Below, in pieces: positions 1 to 12,140 of a stretch of DNA of 64,000 nt (its first letter is position 1; every line of letters starts with the position of its first letter). Where the stretch lies: the NCBI GenBank assembly GCA_002803225.1, contig NXFV01002038.1:46459-110458 (forward strand), read 5' to 3'. The notes below the pieces were generated by a model. The model was not told the DNA's origin, made no database searches, and saw only the letters and a program-made list of their open reading frames with translations. The translations under genes were made by a program, and so were the position numbers. Origin of the DNA: Gamarada debralockiae (taxonomy: Eukaryota > Ascomycota > Leotiomycetes > Helotiales > Hyphodiscaceae).

Positions 1-1055
1 TTCTTCGCCTGCGCGGCCGAGAACGCCGGCTATGACTTGTATGCATCTTAAACTGCACCAAAATATTAGCATCCATTCCTCTCGCCCATCCATCCCACAG
101 CCCAAAAGGAAGCTTACCTATCATCATTAGCTGGAATAGGATATGTAACCCAAGTAGGATCCGCATCCGTATCAATGACCCCAATCGTCGGAATATTATT
201 AAGACCACATTCATGCAACAGAATATAATTCTCCAACGGATTCATCACCACCACAAGATCCGGCCTCAGGGACCTCCACTCCGCAATCTTGTCCTCAAAC
301 CCATCCACCACCTCGTCATCCTTATCCACCGCCTTAATCCCGCACTTGGCCAATATCCTGTCCCCATTCGTAATAGATCCAGGAATCCAGCGCTCGAAGA
401 GATGGCAGCCTTTAGCTAACTGCGCAGCCTTTACGACTGCGGAGGATTGCCCGGGACGGGTGCCCACGAAGAGGATTAGACCCCCGTGGTAGGCGACACC
501 TTCAACGACTTTTGCCGCGCGCCTTAGATGCGCAGCTGTCGTTTCAAGGGAGATAATATGAATACCCTGCCTCACACCAAAAATATATCTCTGATTCGCG
601 GGATTCCACAAACTGGTTGAATGCCCCAGATGGCTCTGACTAGCCATCAACAGCTCTAGCGTAACATGTTCCGGTTTCGGCGGATCTGTCAGAAGTTTCT
701 GAGGTTTGTAGTGATGGGAGACGACTGAACCAAGATTTCGAGTGCGTTTTTTGATGTTGCGGGAGGCACGGTAGTCGCGGGCGATGGAATCGTCTTCGCC
801 GGCGGAGGAAGGGGGCACGAAGGAACGGGTTAGGTGGAGTTGGTTTAGGTTCGCTTCGATGGAGTGGGTTTCTTTCATGTGGTTTTGTATAGAGGATTCG
901 ATTTCTGAGACTTCGGTGGAGAGGGTGCGGAGGAAGGATGTGTGGAGGGGAGGGGCGAGCGCTTTTCGGCCTGGAGACGGTCAATTGGAAGGTTAAAGGT
1001 ATAGAGAAGAAAAGGGGAGCGCACCATGCCGTATGGCTATATTTCGTAGTATCAT
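1..1055 (-). CDS. mrp4: Mitochondrial small-subunit ribosomal protein uS2m (MRP4/MRPS2-like), 3' end outside the window
   Basis: This protein is a structural component of the mitochondrial small ribosomal subunit. My model joins 1055-1025, 970-118 and 52-1, with introns of 54 and 65 nt (GT-AG, phases kept). The short first exon starts MILRNIAIRHG and leads into an Arg- and Ser-rich mitochondrial presequence (APPLHTSFLRTLST). The body shows the bacterial S2 signature: a GHSTSLWNP stretch, then a block with LFVGTRP, and PLENYILLHECGLNNIPTIGV followed by DTDADP (the S2 nucleoside-like fold motif). The last visible residues (VIAGVLGRAGEE) match the usual end of the S2 core, so only a short tail is missing at position 1. 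The first exon is too short to see as an open frame on its own; I chose this start because it restores the presequence in frame. Confidence 0.9.
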
Positions 1056-1403
1056 TGTTGATGGGTTTGATATTGACGTTTGATCTTTAGCTCCAACTTT
1101 TTACTGAAGTCGATATCGCGCTAGCGAGAAAGTGCGCCATGCCATTTTGGGAAGTGAAGGCTGAGAGAGCGAGCCCTTCTTCTAGTCCCTGAAATTTTTG
1201 AAGCTTTTGATTAAATAAATTCAAACAGGCGAAGAATTCCACTGGTTTGGAATTTTCACAAGGTCAGGATCAGAAGCTGCGTTTTGAAGGTATCGAAAGT
1301 CTCATTCTCATTAAGCATCAAGCGATGCAGATATCTGTACAGAGATACATGTACAAAGAATTATACGCTCTCGTGCAATCTATCTTCGTCTCATCTCATC
1401 ATA

Positions 1404-3528
1404 TTAACGGCTGGTAGCCCTCGTCAATGCAAACACTCCAACAATCACAACAGCAAGAGTCACTATCGCACCGGGCAATAGCAACTCGTTCGGCACACCA
1501 GCGATGACCTGTTGCTCGACTGGCTTAGGAGCGGCCTTCCTCGTTCTTCTCATTGGTTGCTCCTCCTCACTCTCATCTTCCTCGTCAGAAACTGCTCGTC
1601 TTCGCTCACGGACAGTTGATGCAGGTGGGGTAGGACCTTGGCTGATGACTGGGTGAGGATCCAAAGTAGCGCTGATCGGTGGCTTCTCAGGATCGTGAAC
1701 AAATAGATCGACCTTATCCCGGCCACCGTTTCTCGCAATGACGATGGCTTCCAAAAGATCATGGTCGGTAGTGATAGAGACAGTGTCTCCATCGTCATCT
1801 AAATAGCTGAGAGCATATCCCGAAGCACCAAGTTTTCCGTCTTCAAAAGTAGCTGCACCACCAACAGCCTCAACCTCTGATCCTAATTTTGCTGTGACAG
1901 AAGAAATGAGTTCTGCCATACCGTGGGCAGCAACGACTTGCAATCTGTGGACACGACCACTGGGAGCCTTGAATTTGAATGGGAATGGGATTTCCTCGGT
2001 GGGAATCTCGGGATGAGGAGCAACAGCTGAATGAGCAGGAGAATCAGCCCCGGTATGTGATGCAGAATCACCAGGTGCAACACTGGCATCAACAAGTCGT
2101 TCATTTCCGCGTGACAGATCCGGTGACATTAAGGATCTTCCTCCGGTGTGATGAGTGTGGTGGTGACTTCCTTCTCCAGACATCACCGATTCCGTCTCGT
2201 TGTCAAGAGAAAGCCAGAATTTGTTCCATGCTGGTCCTTCACTATCTCCAGTTGACATTGTGTTTATTTGTTCCAATGTGGCGTATGTAAGCTTGAGGAC
2301 GTCGACCATTCCAACAATTTCGCCGGCATCGTTCATCACAGGGAGGTTGAGGTAGTGGCCATCTATTTATATTAGATATTTGATCCAGTAAGCAATGAGT
2401 TGTACATACCATGCATTTTTCGCAATGCGGCTTGAATGCTCATATCCATGGGAGCAAAGTCGGGATGTGGGGTCATGACACGAACCACGCTGCAATTTGC
2501 AGGGTCCAACCCAGGAGCAATGACACGAAGAACAACATCTTTGCTGGTAAAGATACCAGTGATCGATCCTTGATCTTGGACTAGCACAGCAGTTGTATGG
2601 TTCTCCTTCATCAATGCAGCAGCTTCCTTGACCGAGGTTCGCACGGAAACAGTCGTGGGCGGCGTGCCATTGAGGACGGACTCGAGGGTAGGTCCGGACA
2701 TTTTTGATCGCAGAGCCTCGACATATTGGATGATCTGCTGCGGTTGACTTGATCCCAATTCTGATTGCACACCTTCTAGAGCATCGTAGAGTTTTCGCGA
2801 GGAACTGTATGCACGCTCCAACTTCTCCATAGCGTCGTAGAAGCACTTCGTGATATCCAGAATACCCGAGATATCTTGGTTCTCATCCATGACTGGCAGA
2901 TGGCGAAAGCCCTTCCTAACCATAAGATCCAAAGCATCAGTGGCACTTGTATCCGTTCGTGCGCAAAGAGGGTTCTTGGTCATAATCTCTGCGATGGTAA
3001 CATTGCTGGCCTTTATCCCGGCTCCAACGACTCTAAAAGCCAAGTCCTTCGCGGTAAAGATACCTGCAATTCGATCATCGTCATCCGTAACAAGAACGCA
3101 ATCTTCTCTCTTCGCTGCCATCAACTGTGCTGCCTCGGCCACTGTGGTGTTCGGCTTGATCTGGAGTGCTTGACTCGGTCGGAGGGCAAGGACTGTTCCC
3201 GGAGGGGCTTTTCTCGTTTGTCGTGCTCGACCAGTGGTATGCTTCTTTTTGCTGAGATCCGTCTCAATTTTCCGTCGGATGGCCTACAATAATTAGCCTT
3301 GGCTGTAGATACGAAAGATCGCTGACATACCTCATCTCTCTTCGACTGCTTCTGTCTACTAGCAGACATTGTAGATCCCCCGGCATCACTCTGGACAGTA
3401 GAGCTGCCATGAGTCTCAAAGGCAGGACGAGGGATACTCGAAGCAGGACTGCTGGTAAAAGCTGGCACTGCTCCTCGACCCTGGCCACGATTTGGCGTAC
3501 CTCTCATGGTACCAGTACTCGAAGCCAT
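1404..3528 (-). CDS. Four-CBS plus PB1 domain protein with C-terminal membrane anchor
   Basis: Likely a ligand-sensing or scaffold protein; fungal members of this architecture are poorly characterised. The model joins 3528-3331, 3283-2410 and 2362-1404 (introns of 47 nt each), giving about 676 aa. After a Ser/Gly-rich N-terminus, four CBS repeats follow at roughly residues 105-160, 170-230, 275-335 and 345-410; the fourth crosses intron 2, and splicing restores an HDGHYLNLPVMNDAG segment. CBS pairs usually bind adenosyl ligands. A PB1 domain lies near 495-585, with a lysine-containing first strand (FKFKAPSG) and the acidic OPCA-like DDDGD stretch, so it could pair with other PB1 proteins. A hydrophobic segment close to the C-terminus (AIVTLAVVIVGVFAL) followed by a short basic tail suggests tail anchoring. 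Divergent from the C2H2 factor gene at 4152. Confidence 0.9.
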
Positions 3529-4151
3529 AATGAGCAAGGTTGTATTTGAGGTCAATGGGAGAAATGCTAAGCGCTGATTGAATGTAAGGTTTCTCTGATC
3601 GATGAGATTATTCGTCAATAGGAGTCGAGACACCACTCAGCGCGGTTTTTGCCTGTGCAAGGAACCTGGTTGATACGGTAACAAGGCCGAGCGCGCACGG
3701 ATCACTTTGTGGGCGATGTGCAAGTGAAGTCTGGTTGCGCATGGCAACCGATCTGTTTAGATCTTACTCCAACTGGCGGCTCAAGATCTTGAAATCCACC
3801 ACCTCTCCAAGAAGAACAAAAATTATCATAAAAGAAACCAAACTCTACGAACCTCAAGAAAACACCTTTCTCCGGCTGGGAAGACCTCTACTCTACAAAA
3901 GCTCCTTCTCCAGCTTCCCAAGGCCTGAGGAAGGCCCAATATCATCCACAAGGCTCAAAAAGAGTCAACACCTGCTGAGAAGTCCTAAGATCACAATTTG
4001 CCCGGCCTAACGGCTTGCGCTGCGTGAGGTATTGCGTTACGCATTTACCAAGAGGTAAAACTTCGTAGCTAATACTTCACAGTCTCGGACATAGGTTTGC
4101 TTAATTGCAATACTTTCATCGACAATCTTCCGAACTCCTCGAGCATTCATA
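3529..4151. promoter_or_regulatory. Shared upstream region between the CBS/PB1 gene and the C2H2 factor gene
   Basis: About 620 bp separate two divergent starts. The stretch is rich in short pyrimidine/purine runs. An open frame at 3735-4010 has no recognisable domain and I do not treat it as a gene. No specific binding site could be assigned. Confidence 0.5.
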
Positions 4152-6470
4152 ATGCTGTCCAATCCTACGAATAACCTTCAAAACCGACAACGACAACACC
4201 GACGACAAAACTCGACACCAACGGCTTTTGAACCAGTGAAGGTTAACAACCTGCCAAATATCCAGAGACATGCCCATCGACGTGGAATGAGTCTGGATCA
4301 ACGAAGACGACAAAAATCCCCGCAGGAAATCACGGTAAGTACTACTAACAACCAAGGATATCAAACGACACAACAGCATATATTGCGAGAAACGCAGCAG
4401 CAAAGACTGGCACGCCCGGGCCAACAGTTTACGAACTTCGACAATGACGAGAATTACCTCAATTCACCAATCGTCACACCAAACAGACAATCCTTTGATG
4501 CTGGAAATCAATATGGAGAACGACCCTCTTCTCAATATTCATACTCCGGACCTATCAATACAATAATCAATGTCGACCCCAGCAGCTTCGGGGGCAATGA
4601 CTTCAATCTATTCTCGGACGCCTTGACACCATCTGCCTATCTGGATTTCTCGGCGGGCTTCGATGAAATGCAGAACAGTGGAAAAAACAGCAGGCGGTCT
4701 TCAAGTGGCAGGAGAATAAGTGGTGGAATTGTGGATAGGGTTGCTCAATTCGAGAACCTGGCTTTGAAGTCTTCGCAGAGACCAATTACACCTCCAAATC
4801 AGAATGCACCAAGTATGTATTGCGAAGGAGTTTGCAAAGCACTGCTAATCTAAACAGGTTACTTTCCCCCAACTCCTGCCGATACTCCGTATCACAGTAC
4901 GGTCAAGCATGAGCAGACCCCTCAGAGGTTCATGGATAGCTACGATACATCAATGGAGGAGACAATCAAACCCAACAGTAACCAGCGAGCCAGAGGGATT
5001 TTCGACGACATGAGAAAAGAAGCCGAGATGAATCCAATACCTAGCCCTCCTGGTTCTGGGCAAATTCCCTCCTCGAGTACCTTTGATTCTGCTCCCATGC
5101 CAACCGCAAATTTCATGAATATGTCAAATCTCAATCTGGAGTTCATGAAGAGCGGGGAATTCAATGGCTCGCAATATTCACCAGTTTCTTCGAATGTTTC
5201 TCCAACTCTATCATATCATTCCTCCCCAGAAATGGCACCTTTGCAGTTGTTTGGCGACCCATTTTCGAACAAGCCAAATCTTGAACCAAATATGTCCTAC
5301 CCAGAACCATCACACCACGGTCTTCCAATTGCCCATTCTCCAGTTTCGGGATCCCCATATCGACGATCCGAGTCGGTATCTAGCATCAATCTTGAAGAGT
5401 CAATCACAGACACTGGAATTACCATTGATGATATTGCTACCTTCATCTCTGGCCCAGATCCAACTGATGGAAAATGGCTCTGTCTCTACCCAGAGTGCAA
5501 CAAACGCTTTGGTCGAAAGGAAAACATCAAGTCGCATGTCCAGACTCATCTCGGAGACCGACAATTTCAATGCCCTCACTGCAAGAAATGTTTCGTCCGC
5601 CAACATGATCTGAAGAGGCACGCCAAGATCCACAGTGGCATCAAGCCATATCCATGCCAATGTGGAAACAGCTTCGCCAGGCACGATGCTCTCACTCGCC
5701 ATAGACAACGAGGAATGTGTATTGGAGCCTTCGAAGGAGTTGTGAAGAAGACAGTCAAACGTGGCAGGCCTCGCAAGAATCGACCAGACAACGAGGAACG
5801 AGTCAAGAAATCTTCCCGGACGCGAAGCAAGAACAAAGCGATGTCTTCTGCATCCTCAACCACTGGCTCCGAGAGTAACTCTGGACAATCCCCTCGCAGC
5901 GAACTCGACGATATCTTGGATGACAAACCTTTCGCTGATTACGAGTACACCCAGACCTCTGCTGCTACGGACAATGCGAGCTTCCATCAGTATTCACAAC
6001 CGCATTCTCCTGAGGTCAAGGACTGTGTTTCCCCTCAGGCAATTCAGGCACATTCTCCATCGGCGTACAGCTCACATTCAACGTACCGCGAACACCGTGG
6101 CTCTGTTACGAGTCTCTCGGACCATCTCCCCTCGCACCCTGCATCGCCAGCCAAGTCCGTACACAGCTACCATTCTCCTCCTGGACTCTGCGAATCGTCG
6201 TCCTCGCCAGCAGCCAGCACCCACTACTATGATATTGACGCGACTTCCAATCACGGCGATGAGATGACGAACTTGACTGGACTGGCTAACATTTCCGAGC
6301 ATGTCGACGAGATGTTCCTCGAAGCTTTTGCGACAGCCAGCAACGATGAGATGACACAGTTAGAGCGAGACCCCGATCTCTTGTTGGGGAAATTTGATGA
6401 TGCGTTCGGCACCAATGGTGGAGACGAGATGTTTCCTGGGGGAGAGGACATTTTCTTTGGGAGCCCGTGA
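4152..6470 (+). CDS. C2H2 zinc-finger transcription factor, Ace2/Swi5-like
   Basis: Nuclear DNA-binding regulator. Exons 4152-4812 and 4858-6470 (45-nt intron with CTAAT branch and CAG acceptor) give about 757 aa. The N-terminal half is Gln, Ser and Pro rich, as in activators. Three C2H2 fingers lie at about residues 427-507: finger 1 CLYPECNKRFGRKENIKSH, finger 2 CPHCKKCFVRQHDLKRH, and an atypical finger 3 starting CQCGNSFARHDALTRH with an extra Cys after it. A GRPRK AT-hook-like motif follows near 521, the arrangement seen in yeast Ace2/Swi5 (cell-separation and cell-cycle genes). The C-terminus is acidic with repeated NDEM/GDEM segments, a plausible activation region. Assignment to Ace2/Swi5 rests on finger residues and the trailing basic motif; the target genes in this organism are unknown. 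Confidence 0.88.
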
Positions 6471-7943
6471 TTTCAATCCTTCACTCAAATTCAAAATTTC
6501 GCATTAGGACTTGGATCAGCAAAACTTGGCGACGGATTCGGATATCAGCGGAGTTCTCAAAATGATTCAGCGGTGCTTTCAGAATGTACGATAAGAAACC
6601 GGGATGGATACATGGCAGATGGGATGGCTGGGATTGGTTTGGGATTTTAATGATGGACTGGACGTTCCTTTGGCGTTGTTTATGATGTCTTTCAGCTCGG
6701 AGCCATGGACTGGCAATACACGGATATCTCTACGATGATCATGGTGATATGAGCTGAGAGATGCGATGCGATATTAGGTAGTGGTGCGCATGCGATACAA
6801 GAAGACACTCTTTATCTGAATGAAGTAGTTGCTTCTGAAACCTGGTCTTCTGTGCTTGAATTCTTGAAGTGAGAGGCTGGAGTATTTGAGACTTGAGAGA
6901 ACTGTATCTCATGTGCTATTTTCTAAAGGAGCCGGCCTAATTCATGATTCATGAACTGAACGAGCAAATGCTAACGTCGAAATTTTTGAAGCTCCCCTTC
7001 CTCCAACACCAGTTACTGCTGAAACGTATGCTCAAAACGAATATCTATCCTTCAAGCTCTACGAAGACTTCCAGCGGTATATCGGGCAGTTTCTGAGGAT
7101 TGCAGAGCGTTGGTGATTTTGATAGGGCCCAAGGAAGCTCTGGAGTCCATGACCCGGAGTCGAACCTCTTTTTCCCGTCGGTCCCTCTCAACACACCTCG
7201 GCACAATTCCTACGGATCTTCCATCATTCAACTTGATACAATAGATGAGAAAAGCGTCTTTCTTCCAATCCGGCTGTTGGAAGAGAAGCTTCGCGACTTC
7301 ATGAAACTCTTGCCCTCCTATGACCAGAGACACCTTTTTCTGAAATGATGAGATCACAAAGCTAGCTTTTAGCAACAATCATATGCTCTTTTACAGTCTT
7401 TCATTTCTTCTGAGCGTTTCAAGTGGCATGATCCATGTTTGCCCTCAGCGAAGCACAGAGATAGCAGACCCTAAACAGCTGGCTTTGGCCAAAGGTACAG
7501 GGACTTCGTCGCTAATTATTTTTAGGGGACCACTCGCTAAATTTCAGCTGTTGGCAACTGAAATTTCAACACAAAAAAGCATGTCAAATTTCCAGGAAGA
7601 AAATCCTTGAACAAACAGCCTTCAATTGGTACTCTCTTCTTCTAATACTCTAGGATACCGTACATATTGTAGATGAACATAGTTAGTTGGGATGACTACA
7701 GTAGGATATGCATCGAGCTCGACTTACACCTCTAGTACTGATCTAGGTAGCGTCGGGCATTGACCGACCCTCGGCCCATCGCCGACTCCTCGCTTTTGAC
7801 TAAGCACTCCTACCAAGCACCAGAAGGACTTTGATCTCAATTCTCGGGTAATATCCATTTTATCAAAGAATCTCGCCGACCTACCCGTATCCGTTTTACG
7901 ATCCAGAAGAACACTCAGTCAGGTCCCAAGTTCTCATCTCTCC
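6471..7943. other. Intergenic region without a convincing gene
   Basis: About 1.5 kb between the C2H2 gene and the next Zn2Cys6 gene. Open frames at 7052-7378 (minus) and 7100-7348 (plus) overlap each other and neither resembles a known domain. A short open piece around 6985-7110 reads like protein in one frame but ends quickly and has no start. The part up to about 6950 is probably 3' untranslated and spacer DNA. Confidence 0.5.
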
Positions 7944-10264
7944 ATGGACGTGCTCGGCTCGGATGATCAATCAGCCCCAACTCGTCGAAAGAGGAATTCC
8001 GCCTGTGCCCGCTGCCGCCTGCAAAAGGTGCGCTGTGGAAATCAAGACCCTGCCTGCTCCAACTGCGTGAAGGCTGGTGTGGCGTGTATCAAGCCCGGAG
8101 CAGACGTTGAGGCTTCGAGGCTGTAAGTTGGCTTCACGACACGAGGCTTCGATTCCAGAGGCGGAGGCTAATTTTATCTCAGATACATTCGACAGCTGGA
8201 ACAGCGGACTCAATGGCTCGAAGGCATCGTGCGAAAGATATCACCTGACGCACTTTCTCCAGTCAATCCAGGTAATTGCAGTCCCCGAGCTGATCAGACA
8301 AGACCGGGTCAACAATTCTTTCAGGACAAACAACATCAGAATCAACCTCCTGCACACTCTAGGAATCACCAATACTCGAATGACACTGATGCATCTCCGA
8401 AAGTTGACTCGCCTACGACTTCAATGCCGAGCCAAATTGGACCCAGTCAGCCACTAGCTCACGATGTTGGCCTGCTATCTCTGGCGAATTCTGCAGAGCC
8501 AAAGTACTTGGGAGCGTCTTCTGGTGTCACATTCGCCCGTCTGATCTTTGCATCTGCCCCCCAATCTCAAGGACTTCCAGGTGCGATGAAAGTCCCTGAA
8601 GCAAGAAATGAAGAACCGGTTGTTACTTCCCAAGTACCGAGAGAGATTGCAGATCTGCCACATGAAGACGAGTTGAGGTATTTTGTTGACGCCTACTTCG
8701 AGACTTGGCAGCCTCTTTATCCTTTCATCCACGAGGAGTTGTTTCAGGAGATGGTGGTTAGAATTCAGTCACATGATACGGGACCCTCACCCCAATCCCC
8801 ATCACACTTGATGGACGTTTCTCAATTGTTCTTGGTTGTTGCGCTAGGTGCCAAAGTCCTAGAATCAAGGCTCTCTACGAGCTTCTCATCAGAGTCGTAT
8901 TACGCCACGGCCATGGCTCATGTGGCAAAGGTTCAACTACATGACAGCATTCGTGGTGTTCAAGTCATGTTGCTCTTAGTATTGAGCAGCTTCTCATTTA
9001 CGAATGGTATGAATGCATGGTTCCTCTCGTCAACCATTCTCGCCAGCTGTTTGGACCTCGGGCTGCAACGGAAGCACATTGATGGTCAGTTCGCCACTAC
9101 CCATTCATTGTTGTGCACCAGTGCTCCGTGGTGAAAAGATTTTAAAGAAGTCCAGGTCGATTCGGTGGCAACATTCCTGTCGAAAGTGCCGAGCTCTCGA
9201 GAATAAAATTGCTGCGCAGTACAGTATTCTGGTCCGCATATTCTCTGGACAGAACCATCTGTGTTATCCTTGGAAGACCGCTTACTCTGCGCGACGAGGG
9301 TATCGATATCGAGTATCCAGGTGAGTGGGAATCTGGAGAGATAGATCGTGATGCCGTCGATCTGCAACCCGAGTCTGAACCAAGCGCTAAGAGAATTTGT
9401 CTTCCTCAATCGCCATACACAGCAGCCATCTATTCGTTTCGATTTGACCGAATCAATGCAGAGATAAAGCTCATGCTTTATCGCGTCGCGCAATCTCCTG
9501 TTCGGTTCCCGTGGCCTAGTAATTTCCCCGAATGGCAAGCTCAGACCGATTCTGCTTGTCGTCACATTCTCAAAAATGCACAACAAGACTTGAAATGGCG
9601 AGGAATATCTGGTGGAGGTGGGCCCGGCCTCCAGGATCGTTCAAAACGCCTCGTGGAACTCAAATTTCATCAGTGCTTGATGCTTCTCAATCGTCCAAGT
9701 CCAGCTATTCCACAGCCGTCCTCTTCATCTCTCGTGATATGCTATGAGAGCGCGATTGCAACCATACGCATCCAGTCCGAGCTGGCTCGTTTTGCAAATA
9801 TGACGAACTCCTGGCTGACGGCCCATGCAGTCTTCGTTTCTGGGATCACCATGCTCTACTGCCTTTGGACTTGTCCTGAGATCCGGAAGGTTACGAATTT
9901 GAAGACATTCCTTCAACAGGCGGATTCTTGCACGAAGCTTTTGTTAAGTCTGGGCAAAACTTGGTCTGTGGCAAAGAACGCGCAGGTTAAATTTGACCAT
10001 CTGGTCCAGTTGACGAAAGACTCTTGGAACTCAAATTCAGGCACGACAGCTCCTGAGCAACAAACCCAAGGTGTAAGCGATGCCAGTGGTGCCAATACGC
10101 AGCCAATGAATAATTCTGAGGCCTTGGACGGCTTACCGGCGGGTTTCTGGGATGGCCTAGGCGTTGATTTCTCCGTGCCTCCAAACATATTGATGGACGA
10201 GTTGGGCGATATAAGTACATGGTTTGACTTGGATTGGCTTGGAGATACCAACTTCAGTCTTTGA
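7944..10264 (+). CDS. Zn2Cys6 transcription factor with fungal_trans (MHR) domain
   Basis: Nuclear regulator. Exons 7944-8122, 8183-9084 and 9156-10264 (introns 60 and 71 nt) give about 729 aa. The zinc cluster is at residues 21-48 with spacing C-x2-C-x6-C-x6-C-x2-C-x6-C (CARCRLQKVRC then CSNCVKAGVAC). Splicing at 8123 brings a typical linker and dimerisation helix (YIRQLEQRTQWLEGIVRK) directly after the cluster. The middle homology region follows: DELRYFVDAYFETWQPLYPF opens it, and the third exon carries the conserved block around FWSAYSLDRTICVILGRPL. The C-terminus is acidic and Trp rich (DELGDISTWFDLDWLGD), like an activation domain. No biosynthetic genes adjoin it, so a cluster-specific role is not indicated. 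Confidence 0.9.
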
Positions 10265-10830
10265 ATATTATCTCATGCCGAAATGAAGTCCCGAAACTGG
10301 GACGAGAATGGTACTTGCGACAAGAACGGACGCGAGATTTGCACGTGCCAACGAATCTCATTGGGACGAATATGTTTCTTCATTTTGGATACGGAATACA
10401 CTGTCCATCTTGAGGCTCAGAGTTCTTGAGATGGCTTTCACCAATACACCGCTGGCGAAGATCCTATCTCCTGGATCACGCCCAGGCCACATCGATCCAT
10501 CTTGTCACTCGAGTATGAGAGACAAATGGTTGAGATCCTTCGTAGGATTTATGGGCTATATAAGCAACATACTCCTTCAAATATAACATTCCTTATGCAA
10601 GTTGAGTGATTAGGAAACCGGCTCGGTTCAAAGAAGCTGCACATTCTTCGCTCCTTGGTTCGTCTCAGTTGCCTGGATAACTGCGAAACATCTCGCCGAA
10701 AGGAATCTCCATTAATATATTTGAGAGCTGTCCATCCTACTTTGGACTTCTTAAAGATGGATTGCCCAGGTTTCTCGGCCATCATTTGTGGCCTGAAGTC
10801 TGTTGGTGCAACCGATCTCTCTACAATCAA
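10265..10830. other. Intergenic region, no supported gene
   Basis: Open frames of 92-93 codons occur on both strands (10308-10586 plus, 10549-10830 minus). Neither shows a recognisable domain or clean splice signals. The minus frame could be downstream sequence of the uncertain gene at 10831-11944. Confidence 0.4.
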
Positions 10831-11944
10831 CTACATGCTTCTTTCGAGTTCCTTGAGTATTTTTCTGATCTCATCCATATTAGTGTCCTGATCGTCAATC
10901 CGCCGCTCCTTATCAGAGCTGTAGTCTATCTCACGCAAAGAAGTGACTACCACTTTCTTCACAGCGATGACTTCCTGGAGTGCTCCTCCAGCCTTCTTTG
11001 ACGGCGTTGTAACTTTGAGCGCCTCAGGCCAATAAGCCAAGACTGCAATGCAAGGTTACAACCCTCCAAATCTGATGCCCCCCTAGTGTATAGAATTGAA
11101 TTTGTTTTCGAGATCTTCGGAACTATGGGGTCTAGAAGAGAAGCGGAAACTGGAAAGCAACGATTCGAGACGACAATGACGCTCCGGTCTCCATCAAAAT
11201 GTTTGGTAGCTCTCTGATCTGGGAGCCCAAAATACTGGTAGCCTCCTTGGAGGTTATTCGCTGGCCTCTCGAGGTCAAGGTTCTTGTCTTCGTCCGTTGC
11301 AGGGAGTCGCATTGACGCGAAGGTTGCTTCGCTATGGCAAGTACCATTGAAGTGCTTGCTCTCCATGGTCTCATTCAGAGCCCCGTCTGAAGAAGTGCTT
11401 TCGTCTTGAACTCGAAGATTCGATTTGATGCAATCTTTGACGACGCCCAGCTCGGCCGAATTGAGACGTTTCCCACTCCCATTTCTAAAATCGGAAAATT
11501 CGATTGCTTTTCCAGAATGTTTATTGACTAATGTTGTAGTATCTTCGCCAGACACTTATTGAACTTCTATAGTTTTCAACTTCACCGTTTCACGAACTGT
11601 CATATGTTTGGTGACGCTGCTTTCTCTTCTCAGTGGCGCAGGCTTCGGGTCTTCTAGTACCTCTGCATACCGCGCAGCGACCTTCAAGTAGCTATATGTA
11701 CTGCTAGCCCAGTCAGGCCGCTTCTAGTGATGGGTATGAAGACATTTGGTGGCATCTGTGAAGTCGTCCTCACCATGGTCAAGATATCGCCATTCGAAGA
11801 ACGATGTTTCTCATCCGGGTAGATATCGCTGCAAGGGTGTATCAATCGCTCAAGATTGGCCGGTAACCTGAGTTCGAAGGCAGTTGAAGCCATTTGAGAT
11901 GCTTCTCCCCAATCTCCCCGAAGAATGTGAGTAGTCGGTTCCAT
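10831..11944 (-). pseudogene. Uncertain minus-strand gene, possibly broken
   Basis: Three minus-strand open segments follow one another: 11944-11684, 11555-10959 and 11040-10831. The frame of the middle segment stays open upstream (residues reading SYLKVAARYAEVLEDPKP...) until a TAA at 11556-11558, so a single stop separates it from a further open piece. The last segment is in another frame, beyond a TAA near 11063, and ends with a Lys/Glu-rich helix (MDEIRKILKELERSM) before a stop. No GT-AG pair that I found joins all three cleanly. I recognise no domain. Either this is a multi-intron gene I cannot model or a relic with one stop and one frameshift; a G6 run near 11080 is a candidate site for the frame change. 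Confidence 0.35.
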
Positions 11945-12140
11945 CTGAGTGGAAACTGGCGGAAGTGGACATCGCAGAGTTCAAAAAATCCGACCACGTT
12001 CGGGGATGCCTCAAGTTTTGTGATGAATATTTGAAGTTTAATACCATAAGTTCATAAGCAGGACTACATACAATTGCAGTCGACTATTTCTTGCAAGGTG
12101 GTTTCCAGCATCCCTTAAGCTTTCGGTCAACCCCATCCTT

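Noticed and set aside
3735..4010. 91-codon plus-strand frame in the divergent promoter
   Set aside because: No domain, biased Ser/Lys/Pro composition, and it lies in the shared upstream region of two real genes.
4335..4376. GTAAGT...ACTAAC...CAG string inside the C2H2 factor that looks like an intron
   Set aside because: Only 42 nt, a multiple of three without stop, and the encoded Gln-rich sequence fits its surroundings; kept as coding.
7052..7378. 108-codon minus-strand frame
   Set aside because: Overlaps an equally long plus-strand frame, and neither resembles a known protein.
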